The position numbers and the translations under genes are program-made. Below the pieces are notes generated by a model that had not been told where the DNA came from, ran no database searches, and saw only the letters and a program-made list of their open reading frames with translations. From positions 1-51,950 of the forward strand of contig DAIDGZ010000104.1 in the NCBI GenBank assembly GCA_027452125.1: 51,950 nt of DNA. The letters are read 5' to 3'. Below, one piece after another: positions 1-8,440 of the stretch. The stretch comes from Acidobacteriaceae bacterium. GTDB lineage: Bacteria > Acidobacteriota > Terriglobia > Terriglobales > Acidobacteriaceae. Every line of letters starts with the position of its first letter. Within the stretch, counting starts at the first letter, position 1.

Positions 1-134
1 GCATGATGATGCGCGGGATCGAGAAGCAGCATTCGTCCACGGTGACCAGCGCGATGGTGGGCTGTTTCCGGCAGAAGGAGACGCGCACGGAGTTTCTGTC
101 GCTGGTGCGGCAGCCGGGCAGCTCTGGGGTTTAG
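1..134 (+). CDS. 3' end of an unidentified gene (partial)
   Basis: An open frame enters from the left edge and stops at a TAG at 132-134, leaving the last 43 residues. The tail is basic and polar, with no membrane segment and no motif I recognise. Codon use matches the GC-rich neighbours, so it looks like a real C-terminus. Three ATG codons in a row at 3-11 are probably internal, because nothing upstream can be seen. The AT-rich promoter of the next gene follows after about 140 bases, so the two are probably transcribed separately. Function unknown. Confidence 0.5.
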   Translation, partial: MMMRGIEKQHSSTVTSAMVGCFRQKETRTEFLSLVRQPGSSGV

Positions 135-252
135 GCGGGGAATTGCTTCTGCAAGTACGTAAGAAATCAATTGTTTAGAGTGCGTTCAAGAGGCGTGCCA
201 TCGACTCACCGGTTGTGGTGGGAGAAGTGGCACGTCTGATTTTTCGATCATT

Positions 253-280
253 TTATTCAATATTCTTTTTATTTGAATAA
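253..280. repeat. 8-bp perfect inverted repeat, candidate operator
   Basis: TTATTCAA at 253-260 and TTGAATAA at 273-280 are exact reverse complements separated by 12 bases, so the arm centres lie 20 bp (about two helix turns) apart. The site sits in the only strongly AT-rich stretch of this part of the window. Its right arm overlaps the predicted -35 box of the winged-helix gene. A dimeric regulator bound here would block the promoter. The natural candidate is the winged-helix protein itself, by analogy with autoregulated antitoxins (inference). Confidence 0.5.
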
Positions 281-301
281 TAAATAAAATGCTCTTATAC
301 T
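273..301 (+). promoter_or_regulatory. Promoter of the winged-helix/nucleotidyltransferase pair
   Basis: TTGAAT at 273-278 (four of six bases of the sigma-70 -35 consensus) lies 17 bases before TATACT at 296-301 (five of six of the -10 consensus). The ATG at 310 starts eight bases after the -10, so the transcript would be leaderless or nearly so. No Shine-Dalgarno sequence is present. This promoter decides the start: the upstream ATG at 289 falls inside the spacer. Confidence 0.55.
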
Positions 302-309
302 TGTTGCAG

Positions 310-843
310 ATGCTGCGGCCGCTCGACATTGTCGTTCTTTTGCGCCTCTCGCTGGAGAGCCAGGGGAGGCCCTCGTATCAGCGTCTGGCGGCCGATCTCT
401 GTCTCTATCCCTCCGAGGTTTATGCATCGGTGAAGCGCGCCCAGGCTTCGCGTTTGTTGCAGAAGATTGGGCGCAATCACCGGCTGAACCGTTCGGGCTT
501 GGTCGAGTTTTTGCTGCACGGGATTCAGTACGCTTTTCCGGTGGAGCAAGGAGGTCCGGTACGGGGTGTGCCCACCTCCTATGCGGCACCGCCGTTGAAC
601 GGGAGCATAGCCGGCGATGATCTGCCTCCGGTCTGGCCCTATGCCGAGGGATCGGTGCGCGGGTACAGCTATGCACCGCTGCACAAGAACGTGCCACGAG
701 CAGCGCTCCACGACGCACGGCTCTACGAACTGCTGGCCTTGGTGGATGCGTTGCGCGGCGGCCGTGCACGGGAACGCCAGTTGGCTGCAAGCGAACTGAG
801 GAAGCGTTTGGAGGCTGGGGTGGATGAAGAATCCCAATCTTGA
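310..843 (+). CDS. Winged-helix DNA-binding protein, antitoxin-like
   Basis: A 177-residue protein that opens with a helix-turn-helix-like segment (residues 1 to about 60: LRPLDIVVLLRL, then SYQRLAADL and YPSEVYASVKRA). It has no membrane segment, and the C-terminal 40 residues are charged and helical. It overlaps the downstream nucleotidyltransferase gene by 20 bases, so the two are translationally coupled, in the antitoxin-first order typical of AbiE-like type IV modules. I chose ATG 310 because a good -35/-10 pair precedes it and LRPLDIVV is a natural N-terminus; an in-frame ATG at 289 would add seven residues inside the promoter. The role as autorepressor and antitoxin is inferred from order and fold. 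It could instead be an ordinary regulator of its neighbour. Confidence 0.7.
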   Translation: MLRPLDIVVLLRLSLESQGRPSYQRLAADLCLYPSEVYASVKRAQASRLLQKIGRNHRLNRSGLVEFLLHGIQYAFPVEQGGPVRGVPTSYAAPPLNGSIAGDDLPPVWPYAEGSVRGYSYAPLHKNVPRAALHDARLYELLALVDALRGGRARERQLAASELRKRLEAGVDEESQS

Positions 844-1519
844 TTTGATTCAGGCGGCTGCGGAGCGCCTGCGCCCTCTATTGAGCGAGGTTGTGTTTGT
901 TGGAGGATGCGCGACTGGTCTTTTAATTACGGATCAGGCCGCAGCGCCGGTGCGCGGCACCAACGATGTCGATGTGATCGCAGAGATCGCGTCCTATGCG
1001 GACTACGTAGTCTTTTCTGATCGGCTTCGTGCGTGTGGATTTGACGAAGATACCAGCGAAGGCGCCCCTGTATACCGCTGGCGATGCGCGGGGCTGGTGC
1101 TGGATCTGATGCCGCTGGATGAAAGAATTCTGGGATTTTCGAATCGCTGGTATGCGGATGCATTGCGCACATCCAGGGAGATTGCACTTACGAAGCATCT
1201 GGTGATCCGGCTGATCACAGCCCCGTACTTTCTCGGTACCAAGCTGGAAGCATTTCGCGGTTGCGGAAGGGCGGACTATTTTGCCAGCCGTGACCTTGAG
1301 GACCTGATAGCAGTTGTGGATGGTAGAGCTTCGCTTGCAAGCGAGATTGAAGCAGCTCCAGCCGCTCTGCGCGCGTATGTCGCGCAGGCCGTTCGCGAAC
1401 TGTTAAGCAACCCTCGCTTTCTGGATGCATTGCCGGGATATCTTTTGCCGGATGCAAGCAGTCAGGCTCGCGTCGGGATGCTTCGAGACAGGCTTTACGC
1501 ATTTAGCGCTCTGGGTTAG
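824..1519 (+). CDS. AbiEii-like nucleotidyltransferase, candidate toxin
   Basis: A 231-residue protein with a minimal nucleotidyltransferase core. G27-G28 are in the glycine turn, RGTNDVDV (residues 44-51) supplies metal-binding Asp48 and Asp50, and Asp94 in VLDLMP is the probable third carboxylate. A later segment, TKLEAFRGCGRADY followed by RDLEDLIAVVDGR, matches the KL..F..R..RD..DL pattern of AbiEii/AbiGii-type proteins. Members of that superfamily act as toxins that transfer nucleotides, for example onto tRNA; the substrate here is unknown. The gene overlaps the preceding winged-helix gene by 20 bases. All core residues are present, so it is probably active. The toxin role is an inference from family and gene order. 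Confidence 0.72.
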   Translation: MKNPNLDLIQAAAERLRPLLSEVVFVGGCATGLLITDQAAAPVRGTNDVDVIAEIASYADYVVFSDRLRACGFDEDTSEGAPVYRWRCAGLVLDLMPLDERILGFSNRWYADALRTSREIALTKHLVIRLITAPYFLGTKLEAFRGCGRADYFASRDLEDLIAVVDGRASLASEIEAAPAALRAYVAQAVRELLSNPRFLDALPGYLLPDASSQARVGMLRDRLYAFSALG

Positions 1520-1611
1520 CCGCGTTGCTCCTGCATTTGGGGGTGTGCTTCATCCTGACCACGGCGATGCTGTGTTGAGCAACTGATTGAGATGTCCGGA
1601 TCGGACGCGCA

Positions 1612-1638
1612 TTGATGCACCCGGTAATTTTGTAGAGT
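1612..1638 (+). promoter_or_regulatory. Predicted truB promoter (leaderless)
   Basis: TTGATG at 1612-1617 and TAGAGT at 1633-1638 are 15 bases apart. The -10-like box ends six bases before the GTG start at 1645, which would put the first transcribed base at the start codon. No Shine-Dalgarno sequence precedes the GTG. The rest of the 125-base gap from 1520 shows nothing else. Confidence 0.4.
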
Positions 1639-1644
1639 AGTGAA

Positions 1645-2535
1645 GTGAACGGACTTTTAGTGATCGACAAGCCGGGCGGCATGACCAGCCACGATGTGGT
1701 GGGCCGGCTGCGCAAGATAAGCGGCGAGCGCTCGATTGGGCACCTGGGCACGCTGGACCCGATGGCGACCGGCGTGCTGCCGCTGCTGCTGGGCAAGTAC
1801 ACCCGGCTGGCGCAATACTTCTCTGCCGCGGAAAAGAGTTACACCGGAGCGATCCGCTTCGGATTCGCTACGGATACTTACGATGCCGCGGGACAGGCCA
1901 ACGGCCCCGACCGCTGGGTGGAACTGGGCTCAGCCCTCAGCCTGGACAGAGTTCGCGGAGCGGCTGCCCGGTTTCATGGCGCGATGGAGCAGATGCCGCC
2001 CGCGTTCAGCGCGAAGAAGATTGGCGGGACGCCGGCCTACAAGCTGGCCCGCGAGGGCAAGCCGGTGGAGCTGAAGCCCGCGCGCATCCACATCTTTTCG
2101 TTTGAGATTACCCGCATGCAGGGCGCGGAGGCCTTCTTCACCATGAGGGTGAGCGCCGGAGGCTATGTGCGCTCCGTGGCCCATGAACTGGGCCAGGAAC
2201 TGGGTTGCGGGGCACACCTGACGCAGTTGCGGCGCACCCGGGCCGGCGTCTTCACGCTGGGGCAGGCACGCACGCTGGACGAACTGGCTTCCGTGGCCGG
2301 CAACGTGGATGCGCTGGAGCATCTCTGTGTGCATCCGCGCGCGCAGCTGCCAGAGATGCCCTCGGTGACGGGCGATGCGATGGTTCTGGGCCGTCTGCGC
2401 AATGGCGCACAGGCGAACCTGCCGGAGTTTTCGCAGGCGCCACTGGTCAAGGTCTTTGCCAGCCAGCGGGAGCTGGTGGGGATTGCCAGGCGCGTGGCGG
2501 GGACGCTGTTTCAGCCGGTTGTGGTGATGGGGTGA
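1645..2535 (+). CDS. truB: tRNA pseudouridine(55) synthase TruB
   Basis: A 296-residue enzyme that isomerises U55 to pseudouridine in the T-loop of tRNAs. The N-terminus GLLVIDKPGGMTSHDVV is typical, and the catalytic aspartate is Asp38 in GTLDPMATGVL. The middle contains the PPAFSAKKIGG and GYVRSVAHELGQELG segments of the family, and a C-terminal PUA-like part follows from about residue 235. Length is normal. The GTG start is fixed by the conserved N-terminus. In many genomes truB follows rbfA; here a toxin-antitoxin-like pair lies in front instead. The gene has its own predicted leaderless promoter and is convergent with the esterase gene. Confidence 0.95.
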   Translation: MNGLLVIDKPGGMTSHDVVGRLRKISGERSIGHLGTLDPMATGVLPLLLGKYTRLAQYFSAAEKSYTGAIRFGFATDTYDAAGQANGPDRWVELGSALSLDRVRGAAARFHGAMEQMPPAFSAKKIGGTPAYKLAREGKPVELKPARIHIFSFEITRMQGAEAFFTMRVSAGGYVRSVAHELGQELGCGAHLTQLRRTRAGVFTLGQARTLDELASVAGNVDALEHLCVHPRAQLPEMPSVTGDAMVLGRLRNGAQANLPEFSQAPLVKVFASQRELVGIARRVAGTLFQPVVVMG

Positions 2536-2555
2536 AGGCTGATGCCAGGGACTGT

Positions 2556-3170
2556 TCAGAGTAGCGGCCGGAGCGCGGGCAGCAGGGTTTTGGCAATGAT
2601 CTGGGAGCCCTTTGCCGTGGGATGAATGCCATCGGGCTGAATGGTCCCGGGGACGTGAATCAGGCCGGAGTAGATCATGGGCACAAAGGCTACGCGGCGC
2701 CTTGCGGCCAGCTCGCGGTACACCTGGCCAAAGCTGCGGATGTAGTCCGGCCCGTAGTTGGGGGGCAGGGTAATGCCGGCGAGCAGGACGCGGATGTGCG
2801 CGGCCTGGAGCGTGCGCAGCACCTGGTCCAGATTGGCGCGGGTGGCTGCGAGCGGCAGTCCGCGCAGCCCGTCGTTGCCGCCGAACTCCACGATGACCAC
2901 GGCTGGATGGAGGCGGAGCACGGAGGGGAGACCCTCGACGGCGTCCTTGGTGGTGGCGCCGCTGACGCCGCTGTTGACCACCCTGTAGTGGTAGCCGAGT
3001 GCGTTCAGGTCCTTTTGCAGGAAGCCGGAGTAGGCCTGTCCTGCGGGCAGGTTGTAGCCGGCGGTGATGCTGTCGCCGTAGCACACCAGCAGCGGCCGTT
3101 CCACCGCACGCAACGGAGCGGCCAGCACAAGCAGCAGCATTGAAACGAGAAAAGCGCGTCGAACGTCCAC
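2556..3170 (-). CDS. tesA: TesA-type SGNH esterase (arylesterase/lysophospholipase)
   Basis: A 204-residue GDSL/SGNH hydrolase. It starts with a hydrophobic signal peptide (residues 1 to about 22, RAFLVSMLLLVLAAPLRA). Block I is CYGDSITAGYNLP with the nucleophile Ser, block III is VEFGGNDGLRG, and block V is QPDGIHPTAKG with the Asp-His pair. These are the TesA family blocks, so it should hydrolyse acyl or aryl esters in the periplasm. It is divergent from a YbbA/YbbP-like ABC exporter, the same arrangement as tesA-ybbA-ybbP in E. coli, which supports the assignment. The GTG start is preceded by TACACT with a six-base gap and no Shine-Dalgarno sequence. Confidence 0.88.
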   Translation of the reverse strand: MDVRRAFLVSMLLLVLAAPLRAVERPLLVCYGDSITAGYNLPAGQAYSGFLQKDLNALGYHYRVVNSGVSGATTKDAVEGLPSVLRLHPAVVIVEFGGNDGLRGLPLAATRANLDQVLRTLQAAHIRVLLAGITLPPNYGPDYIRSFGQVYRELAARRRVAFVPMIYSGLIHVPGTIQPDGIHPTAKGSQIIAKTLLPALRPLL

Positions 3171-3176
3171 ACAATT

Positions 3177-3182
3177 AGTGTA
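3177..3182 (-). promoter_or_regulatory. -10-like box of tesA (leaderless)
   Basis: On the minus strand TACACT ends six bases before the GTG start at 3170. No convincing -35 is visible at 17-18 bases. It fits the TANNNT-N6-start pattern seen repeatedly in this window. Confidence 0.35.
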
Positions 3183-3235
3183 GAGGCAGGGAACACGTGG
3201 AAGCGTGTCCGCGAATGCGAGGGGAGAGGTGCCGA

Positions 3236-3952
3236 GTGATCGAGGTGCGCAATGCAGGCAAGTGGATTCAGAATGGCTCGCGGCGGGTGGAGATTCTCAA
3301 GGACATTTCGCTGAGCATACCCGCGGGACAGTTTGTGGCCATTGTGGGCGCCAGCGGCAGCGGCAAGAGCACGCTGCTTGGCCTGCTGGCGGGGCTGGAT
3401 ACCCCCACGGAGGGCGAGATCTGGCTGGACGGCGTACCCATCCACAACCTGCGCGAAACTGAACTGGCCGCCGTGCGGGGCCGCAAGATCGGCTTCGTCT
3501 TCCAGTCTTACCAACTGATCCAGACGCTCACCGCACTGGAAAATGTCCTGCTGCCGTACGAACTGAACCGCGAGGGCAGCGGGCTGGCCAGCGCACGCCG
3601 GTTGCTGGAGGAGGTTGGCCTGCGCGAGCGCATGGACCACTATCCGATTCAGCTCTCCGGCGGGGAGCAGCAGAGGGTGGCGCTGGCCCGGGCCTTTGTG
3701 GCGGAGCCGCCCATCCTGATGGCCGACGAGCCTACGGGCAACCTCGACTCCAGCAATGGCCGCGTGGTGCTGGACCTGCTGCTGGAGCGCAACAAGCGCG
3801 CCGGCACAACGCTGGTGCTGGTGACGCACGATCCGGAGGTGGCCGGCCACGCCGACCGCCGCATCACCATCAAGGATGGCCGCATCGTGGAGGACACGCT
3901 GCCGTTTGTGTCTGCCGCGGCCCCGATGCAGAGCGAGGCGCAGCATGGCTAA
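3236..3952 (+). CDS. ybbA: ABC exporter ATP-binding protein, YbbA/LolD/MacB class
   Basis: A 238-residue nucleotide-binding subunit. It has Walker A GASGSGKSTLLGLL, the Q-loop in FVFQSYQL, signature LSGGEQQRVALARAF, Walker B PILMADEPTGNLDS and the H-loop VTHD. The DEPTGNLDS sequence is typical of the LolD/MacB/YbbA family that works with FtsX-type permeases. The GTG at 3236 is preferred over a GTG at 3197 because GGGGAGAGG lies six bases in front and the protein then begins right at the family's N-terminal strand. It overlaps the permease gene by eight bases, so the two are translated together. Substrate unknown; with tesA alongside, a lipid or envelope role is plausible. Confidence 0.9.
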   Translation: MIEVRNAGKWIQNGSRRVEILKDISLSIPAGQFVAIVGASGSGKSTLLGLLAGLDTPTEGEIWLDGVPIHNLRETELAAVRGRKIGFVFQSYQLIQTLTALENVLLPYELNREGSGLASARRLLEEVGLRERMDHYPIQLSGGEQQRVALARAFVAEPPILMADEPTGNLDSSNGRVVLDLLLERNKRAGTTLVLVTHDPEVAGHADRRITIKDGRIVEDTLPFVSAAAPMQSEAQHG

Positions 3953-6533
3953 GCGCGCACTGAGCTGGCGGCGCGCCGCGGCTATCGGCTGGCGCGACCT
4001 GCGCTCCGCTCCGGGCAAGTTTGCGTTTGTGATTCTGAGCGTGGCGGTGGGCGTGGCTGCGCTGGTGGGTGTGCGCGGCCTGAGCGACAGCTTTCGCCAG
4101 ACGCTGGGCGTGCAGGCGCGTTCGCTGATGGCTGGCGATCTGAGCGCGCGTATCTTTCAGATGCCCACGGCGGAGCAGAGCGCCAGGCTGCGTGCCCTTG
4201 AGGACGCCAACCCCGGCCTGCGCATGACATGGACCACGGAGACGCTCTCCATGGTTTCCGTACCGCCCGATCCCGTGCCGCTGCTGGTGTCGCTCAAGGC
4301 GGTAGATCCCAGCGAGTATCCCTACTATGGCACGGTTGGGCTGGACCCGCAGATGAGCCTGCGGCAGGCGCTCGCCGGCGACTCGGCCGTGGTGGCCGAA
4401 GAGTTCCTGATCCGCATGAAGGCGCGGGTGGGAGAGACGCTGCGCCTGGGCGGACGCGACTTTCGCATTACCGCCGTGCTGACGCAGGAACCGGACCGCA
4501 TCTCGGCAGGCGGCGGCATTGGCCCGCGCGTCTTCATCTCCCGGGACGCGCTGCAGAGCACCGGCCTGCTGGCGCCGGGTAGCCGCGCCAGTCAGCGCCT
4601 GCTGGTCAAACTGCCGGAGGTGGCCCCGCATGGCCTGAGCGCCACGGCGGAGGCGGCTGCGGTGCGCAGCGCGGTGGAGTCCGCTCTGCCCGATGCACAG
4701 GTGATGGACTACCGCGAAGGAAATCCTGCGCTCACGCGCGGTCTGGACAACGCCACCTCCATCCTGAGCCTGATCTGCCTGGTGGCGATGGTGCTGGGCG
4801 CGATCGGCGTGGCCATGGCCATGCATGCGCACCTGGAGCAGAGGATGGACATGCTCGCCATTCTGAAGGCCATGGGCGCAGACTCGACTGACGTGCTGCG
4901 CATCTTTCTGTTGCAAACGCTGGGGCTGGGCCTAGCCGGCGGCCTGCTGGGCGTGGCCGCAGGCGTGGGCGTGATGATGGCATTGCCGGCGGCCTTTGGC
5001 AAACTGCTGGCAATTCACACTACGCTGCATTTTCCCTGGCAATCTGCGCTGGCCGGGCTGGCTACAGGATTGCTGACCACATTGCTCTTTTGCCTGCCGC
5101 CGCTGCTGGATGTGCGCAACGTGCGCCCGGTGCTGGTGTTGCGCCGCCTGGTGGAGCCGGGGCCGGAGGGCTTTGCCGGATGGCTGCAGCGCTGGTGGGC
5201 GCGGCGACTACAACTGGGGATTGCCGTTCTGGTGGTGGTGCTGCTGGGGGGAATCGCCTGGGGATTGTCCAATTCCGCAAAGACAGGCGCGTGGTTTGCG
5301 TTCTTCTTTACGGTGGCGCTGGTGGTGCTGATGCTGCTGGCTGCCGTGGCGCTGCGTGCGGTGCGCTTTTTGCTGGATCGGGTGCGTCTGCATCTGCCCT
5401 CTTCACTGCGGCAGGGGCTGGCCAATCTTTACCGGCCCGGCAACCAGTCCGCGGCGGTGCTGGCGGCGCTGGGCACCGGGGTGATGCTCATTCTCGCCGT
5501 CTACCTGATGCAGGCCGACCTGCTGCGCGATCTGCATGACACGGCCTCGATCCGCGTGCCGAACGTCTTCCTCATCGATGTGCGCACGGATGAGCTGGAC
5601 GGAGTGAAGGCGCTGGTGGATAAGCAGCCAGGCGCGTTGCAAAAGCTGGAACTGATCCCGGTGGTCACGGGGCGCTTTCTCTCCATCAACGGCACGCCAG
5701 TGGAAGAACTGAAGGGCAAGCACTTTCCGCGCCGCATGCTGGAGAATGCCGAGTTGAGCTGGGGGGATGCCGTGCCCGAGGGGGACAAGCTGATTGCGGG
5801 CAACTGGTGGCATGACGCCAACGCCGCGCAGATCGCGGTGGAGGAGGGCGTGGCCAAACGGCTCGATCTGACGGTGGGCTCGCAGGTGCAGGTGGAAGCG
5901 GGGGGGCTGCCGCACACGCTCACCGTGGCTGCACTGTATCGGACAGACGGCAAACACCTGAGCACGCGCATGCGCTTTGAGCTGCCCTCCGGCCTGCTGA
6001 AGGGGCTGCCGGTGGCGTGGTACGGAGGCGCGCACTTTGCTCCGCAGCAGGTGGCTCCGATGGAGCGCGCGCTCTTTGCGGCGTATCCCACGGTGACCGT
6101 GATCAACGTGGCCGATGTGCTGGATCGCATTGAGGCGGTGGTGGATCAGATCACCTTTGTTGTGCGGCTGCTGGCGGGCTTTTCCATCCTGGCGGGACTG
6201 ATGATTCTCGCCTCCAGCATTGCCAGTACCCGCTTCCGCCGCATGCGCGAGGCGGTGGTGCTGAAAACACTTGGCGCCACGCGCATGCACATTGTGCGGA
6301 CCTTTAGCGTGGAGTTCAGCGTGCTGGGCCTGCTGGCCGCGGCGGTGGGCGTGGTGTTTGCCAATCTGCTGACGCGCGTGCTGCTGCACCGGCTCGACGT
6401 GACTTTCCACTTTGCCTGGGGAGCGGCGCTGGCTGCGCTGCTGGGCACCGCTGTGCTGGCTACAGCTACCGGTTGGATTGCCAGCTACCGCATTCTCGGC
6501 CTGCGTCCGCTGGAGGTGCTGCGCGAAGAGTAG
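3945..6533 (+). CDS. ybbP: ABC exporter permease, FtsX/YbbP family
   Basis: An 862-residue inner-membrane protein with the YbbP layout. There is one N-terminal membrane helix (about residues 25-47), a periplasmic domain, three helices around residues 270-400, further helices near 435-500 and 515-540, a second periplasmic domain, and three final helices from about 735 to 855 ending in RPLEVLREE. The repeated FtsX-like domains match the long permeases of the E. coli ybbAP type rather than the shorter LolC/E. The ATG at 3945 lies in an ATGGCTAA overlap with the end of the ATPase gene. The pair probably forms a mechanotransmitter-type exporter. No accessory membrane-fusion protein is next to it. 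Confidence 0.88.
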   Translation: MAKRALSWRRAAAIGWRDLRSAPGKFAFVILSVAVGVAALVGVRGLSDSFRQTLGVQARSLMAGDLSARIFQMPTAEQSARLRALEDANPGLRMTWTTETLSMVSVPPDPVPLLVSLKAVDPSEYPYYGTVGLDPQMSLRQALAGDSAVVAEEFLIRMKARVGETLRLGGRDFRITAVLTQEPDRISAGGGIGPRVFISRDALQSTGLLAPGSRASQRLLVKLPEVAPHGLSATAEAAAVRSAVESALPDAQVMDYREGNPALTRGLDNATSILSLICLVAMVLGAIGVAMAMHAHLEQRMDMLAILKAMGADSTDVLRIFLLQTLGLGLAGGLLGVAAGVGVMMALPAAFGKLLAIHTTLHFPWQSALAGLATGLLTTLLFCLPPLLDVRNVRPVLVLRRLVEPGPEGFAGWLQRWWARRLQLGIAVLVVVLLGGIAWGLSNSAKTGAWFAFFFTVALVVLMLLAAVALRAVRFLLDRVRLHLPSSLRQGLANLYRPGNQSAAVLAALGTGVMLILAVYLMQADLLRDLHDTASIRVPNVFLIDVRTDELDGVKALVDKQPGALQKLELIPVVTGRFLSINGTPVEELKGKHFPRRMLENAELSWGDAVPEGDKLIAGNWWHDANAAQIAVEEGVAKRLDLTVGSQVQVEAGGLPHTLTVAALYRTDGKHLSTRMRFELPSGLLKGLPVAWYGGAHFAPQQVAPMERALFAAYPTVTVINVADVLDRIEAVVDQITFVVRLLAGFSILAGLMILASSIASTRFRRMREAVVLKTLGATRMHIVRTFSVEFSVLGLLAAAVGVVFANLLTRVLLHRLDVTFHFAWGAALAALLGTAVLATATGWIASYRILGLRPLEVLREE

Positions 6534-6561
6534 ACCTCGCGCAGCGCTCGGTGAAGGGCTG

Positions 6562-7986
6562 TTAGCTGAGCCGGTAGGGTGTTGCCGGTGCGGGTGACGG
6601 CTCGGGCACAGCGGGCATCTGGTCCGCGGGGATGGGCACGGCGCCGGCCAGTCCGACGCCGCTGACATGGAGCGTGTTGAGCAGCCTGCCTTCAAAGCCT
6701 GTGACCTTGATGCCGCTGAGAGCCACGCGCCGCGCATAGGCCAGAAAGATGCCCCTGGTGCAGGTTCCTGTGATGTTACTCAGCGTAAAGCCATCCAGCG
6801 GCTTTAGCGGGTCGATCTCCTTCGCCTCTACCAGCACCGGCACATCGTGGACATGCACGTTGCTGAAGCTCAGGTTGCGCACGGTGGGAATGCCCGCCTC
6901 GCCGGGCACGGGAACCTCGTCGTGCTTGCCGCTATTGGTGAAGTTGAGGCGCAGAAAACCCTGCCGCGCGCCGGAGACATCGAGGTTGCTCATGTGGATG
7001 TTCTCAAGAAACGCGCCGCGGCCGACGCGGGTTTTGATGTAGACCGCATAGCTGCGCGCGCCGAGGAACCTGCAGTCGGAGACGCGCACGTTGCGGATGC
7101 CCGCGGAGGTTTCGCTGCCGATGCCGATGCAGGCGAACCAGGAGTCGGCAAAGCTGCAGCGGGTGATGGTGACGTTTTCTGTGGGCCGCGCGATGGTGTT
7201 GCCCTCCATGCCCCGGCCGGACTTGAGCGAGATGCAGTCGTCGGCGGTGGTGAAGGTGCAGCCGTCGATGAGGACGCGGCGGCAAGAGTCGACGTCGATG
7301 CCATCGGCGCCGCTGTTCACCACAAGGTTGCGAAAGACGACGTCTTCGCAGTAGACGGGATGGGTGGACCACATGCCGTACTGGGTCGTGGTCAGGTCCT
7401 GCACGCTCACGTGGCGGCAGTTGATGAGTTCGATGAGCGCGGGCAGACGGTGCCCGCTGGGGCGCTCGATGCGTCCGCGGATGGCGCTGCTGCCGGTGAT
7501 GCTGCCGGGGCCGGTGAGGGCGATGTTCTGGGCATCCTCTGCCGTGATGAGCGCGCTGTAGCCCTGGCGCCACTTGCCCTCCCAGCGCACCTGGGTGAGC
7601 GGGTAGTCGGCCATGTCGGGCGAGCCGAGCAACTCGGCGTCCTTTTCCAGATGCAGGGTGACGCCGCTGCGCAGGGCGAGGGTGCCGGTGAGGTATTTCC
7701 CTGCGGACAGGGTGACCACGCCGCCGCCGAGCATGGAGCAGCGCTGAATGGTCTCCTGCAGAGCGGCGGTGTCTTTGGCGACGCCATCGCCCTTGGCGCC
7801 GTAGTCGCGCGCGTTGAGCGTGGCCCTGGGGGCTGCCGGAGCAGCGGGCTGGTGCGGCGCGGCGTTTGCGGGTGGGTTTGCCTGTGCTGCTTCCAACAGG
7901 CTGGCCTGCGCCAGCACGGGCGCCAGCGCGGCACTGGCGGCTGTCCACTTGAGCAGGCTTCTGCGGTCTACGGGGATGCGTTCCAT
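6562..7986 (-). CDS. Tat-exported GH28 polygalacturonase-like hydrolase
   Basis: A 474-residue secreted enzyme. The N-terminus has a twin-arginine signal (RRSLLKW followed by a hydrophobic stretch to about residue 30) and then a Pro/Ala-rich linker. The pectate-lyase-like beta-helix begins at about residue 58 (LNARDYGAKGDG). GH28 catalytic elements are present: ADGIDVDSCR in place of NTD, ADDCISLKSG with the paired Asp, CIGIGSETSAG at the GHG/IGS position (without the usual His) and YIKTRVGRG for RIK. It should cut galacturonan or a related pectin chain outside the cytoplasm. A GAGGG ribosome site precedes the ATG. The missing His suggests an altered or exo-type specificity. It is a lone gene on the minus strand, downstream of the toxin-antitoxin pair. 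Confidence 0.88.
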   Translation of the reverse strand: MERIPVDRRSLLKWTAASAALAPVLAQASLLEAAQANPPANAAPHQPAAPAAPRATLNARDYGAKGDGVAKDTAALQETIQRCSMLGGGVVTLSAGKYLTGTLALRSGVTLHLEKDAELLGSPDMADYPLTQVRWEGKWRQGYSALITAEDAQNIALTGPGSITGSSAIRGRIERPSGHRLPALIELINCRHVSVQDLTTTQYGMWSTHPVYCEDVVFRNLVVNSGADGIDVDSCRRVLIDGCTFTTADDCISLKSGRGMEGNTIARPTENVTITRCSFADSWFACIGIGSETSAGIRNVRVSDCRFLGARSYAVYIKTRVGRGAFLENIHMSNLDVSGARQGFLRLNFTNSGKHDEVPVPGEAGIPTVRNLSFSNVHVHDVPVLVEAKEIDPLKPLDGFTLSNITGTCTRGIFLAYARRVALSGIKVTGFEGRLLNTLHVSGVGLAGAVPIPADQMPAVPEPSPAPATPYRLS

Positions 7987-8071
7987 GGTTGGCCCTCGGT
8001 TCCCGATTAAATGGTCTGACCTCTAAGCGTAACCGATGGATGGGGCGTAGGGACAGGGGAGAAGCGGGGCT

Positions 8072-8440
8072 CTATAACGTCGTGCGCATTTCAATCGTAT
8101 GCGCCACAGGCTCGACGATCCGAACTTTGCCGTGGCCAGGATTCACCTCATCCCGGAGACGAATCAGGCCGAACTGCCGCAGCTTGTTTACGTCCCGTGT
8201 TACGGAGCCTCGGTTACGGCCGAGTTCCTCAGCAAGAGCCGAGACGCTCAGCCGTTTTTTTCGCACGGCCTGGCAGAGCCGGATACGTTCTGCCGTAAGG
8301 CATTCGAACATGTGGAGAGGATCGGCGAAGGTGATGATCTTTTCCGCCGCTATGCTCTCGCCGCGCTCCAGCTTTTCAGCGCGCTCCAGTGAGCGGCGCA
8401 CATGGCCCACAAGCCCGTCAGCGAATACCTTGGTTTTCAT
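8072..8440 (-). CDS. tumA: TumA-like antitoxin, winged-helix regulator
   Basis: A 122-residue DNA-binding protein. The middle (about residues 50-100) is a winged helix: LTAERIRLCQAV, then LSVSALAEELGRNRGSVTRDVNKLRQFGLI, which I quote only in part as the recognition helix NRGSVTRDVNKL. This is the HVO_A0114/MarR-like type of regulator found with DUF6516 toxins. It overlaps the end of the upstream toxin gene by 23 bases, and an excellent Shine-Dalgarno AGGAGGAG lies inside that toxin gene. Toxin-first order matches known tumE-tumA loci. It probably neutralises the toxin and represses the operon (inference). Confidence 0.78.
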   Translation of the reverse strand: MKTKVFADGLVGHVRRSLERAEKLERGESIAAEKIITFADPLHMFECLTAERIRLCQAVRKKRLSVSALAEELGRNRGSVTRDVNKLRQFGLIRLRDEVNPGHGKVRIVEPVAHTIEMRTTL

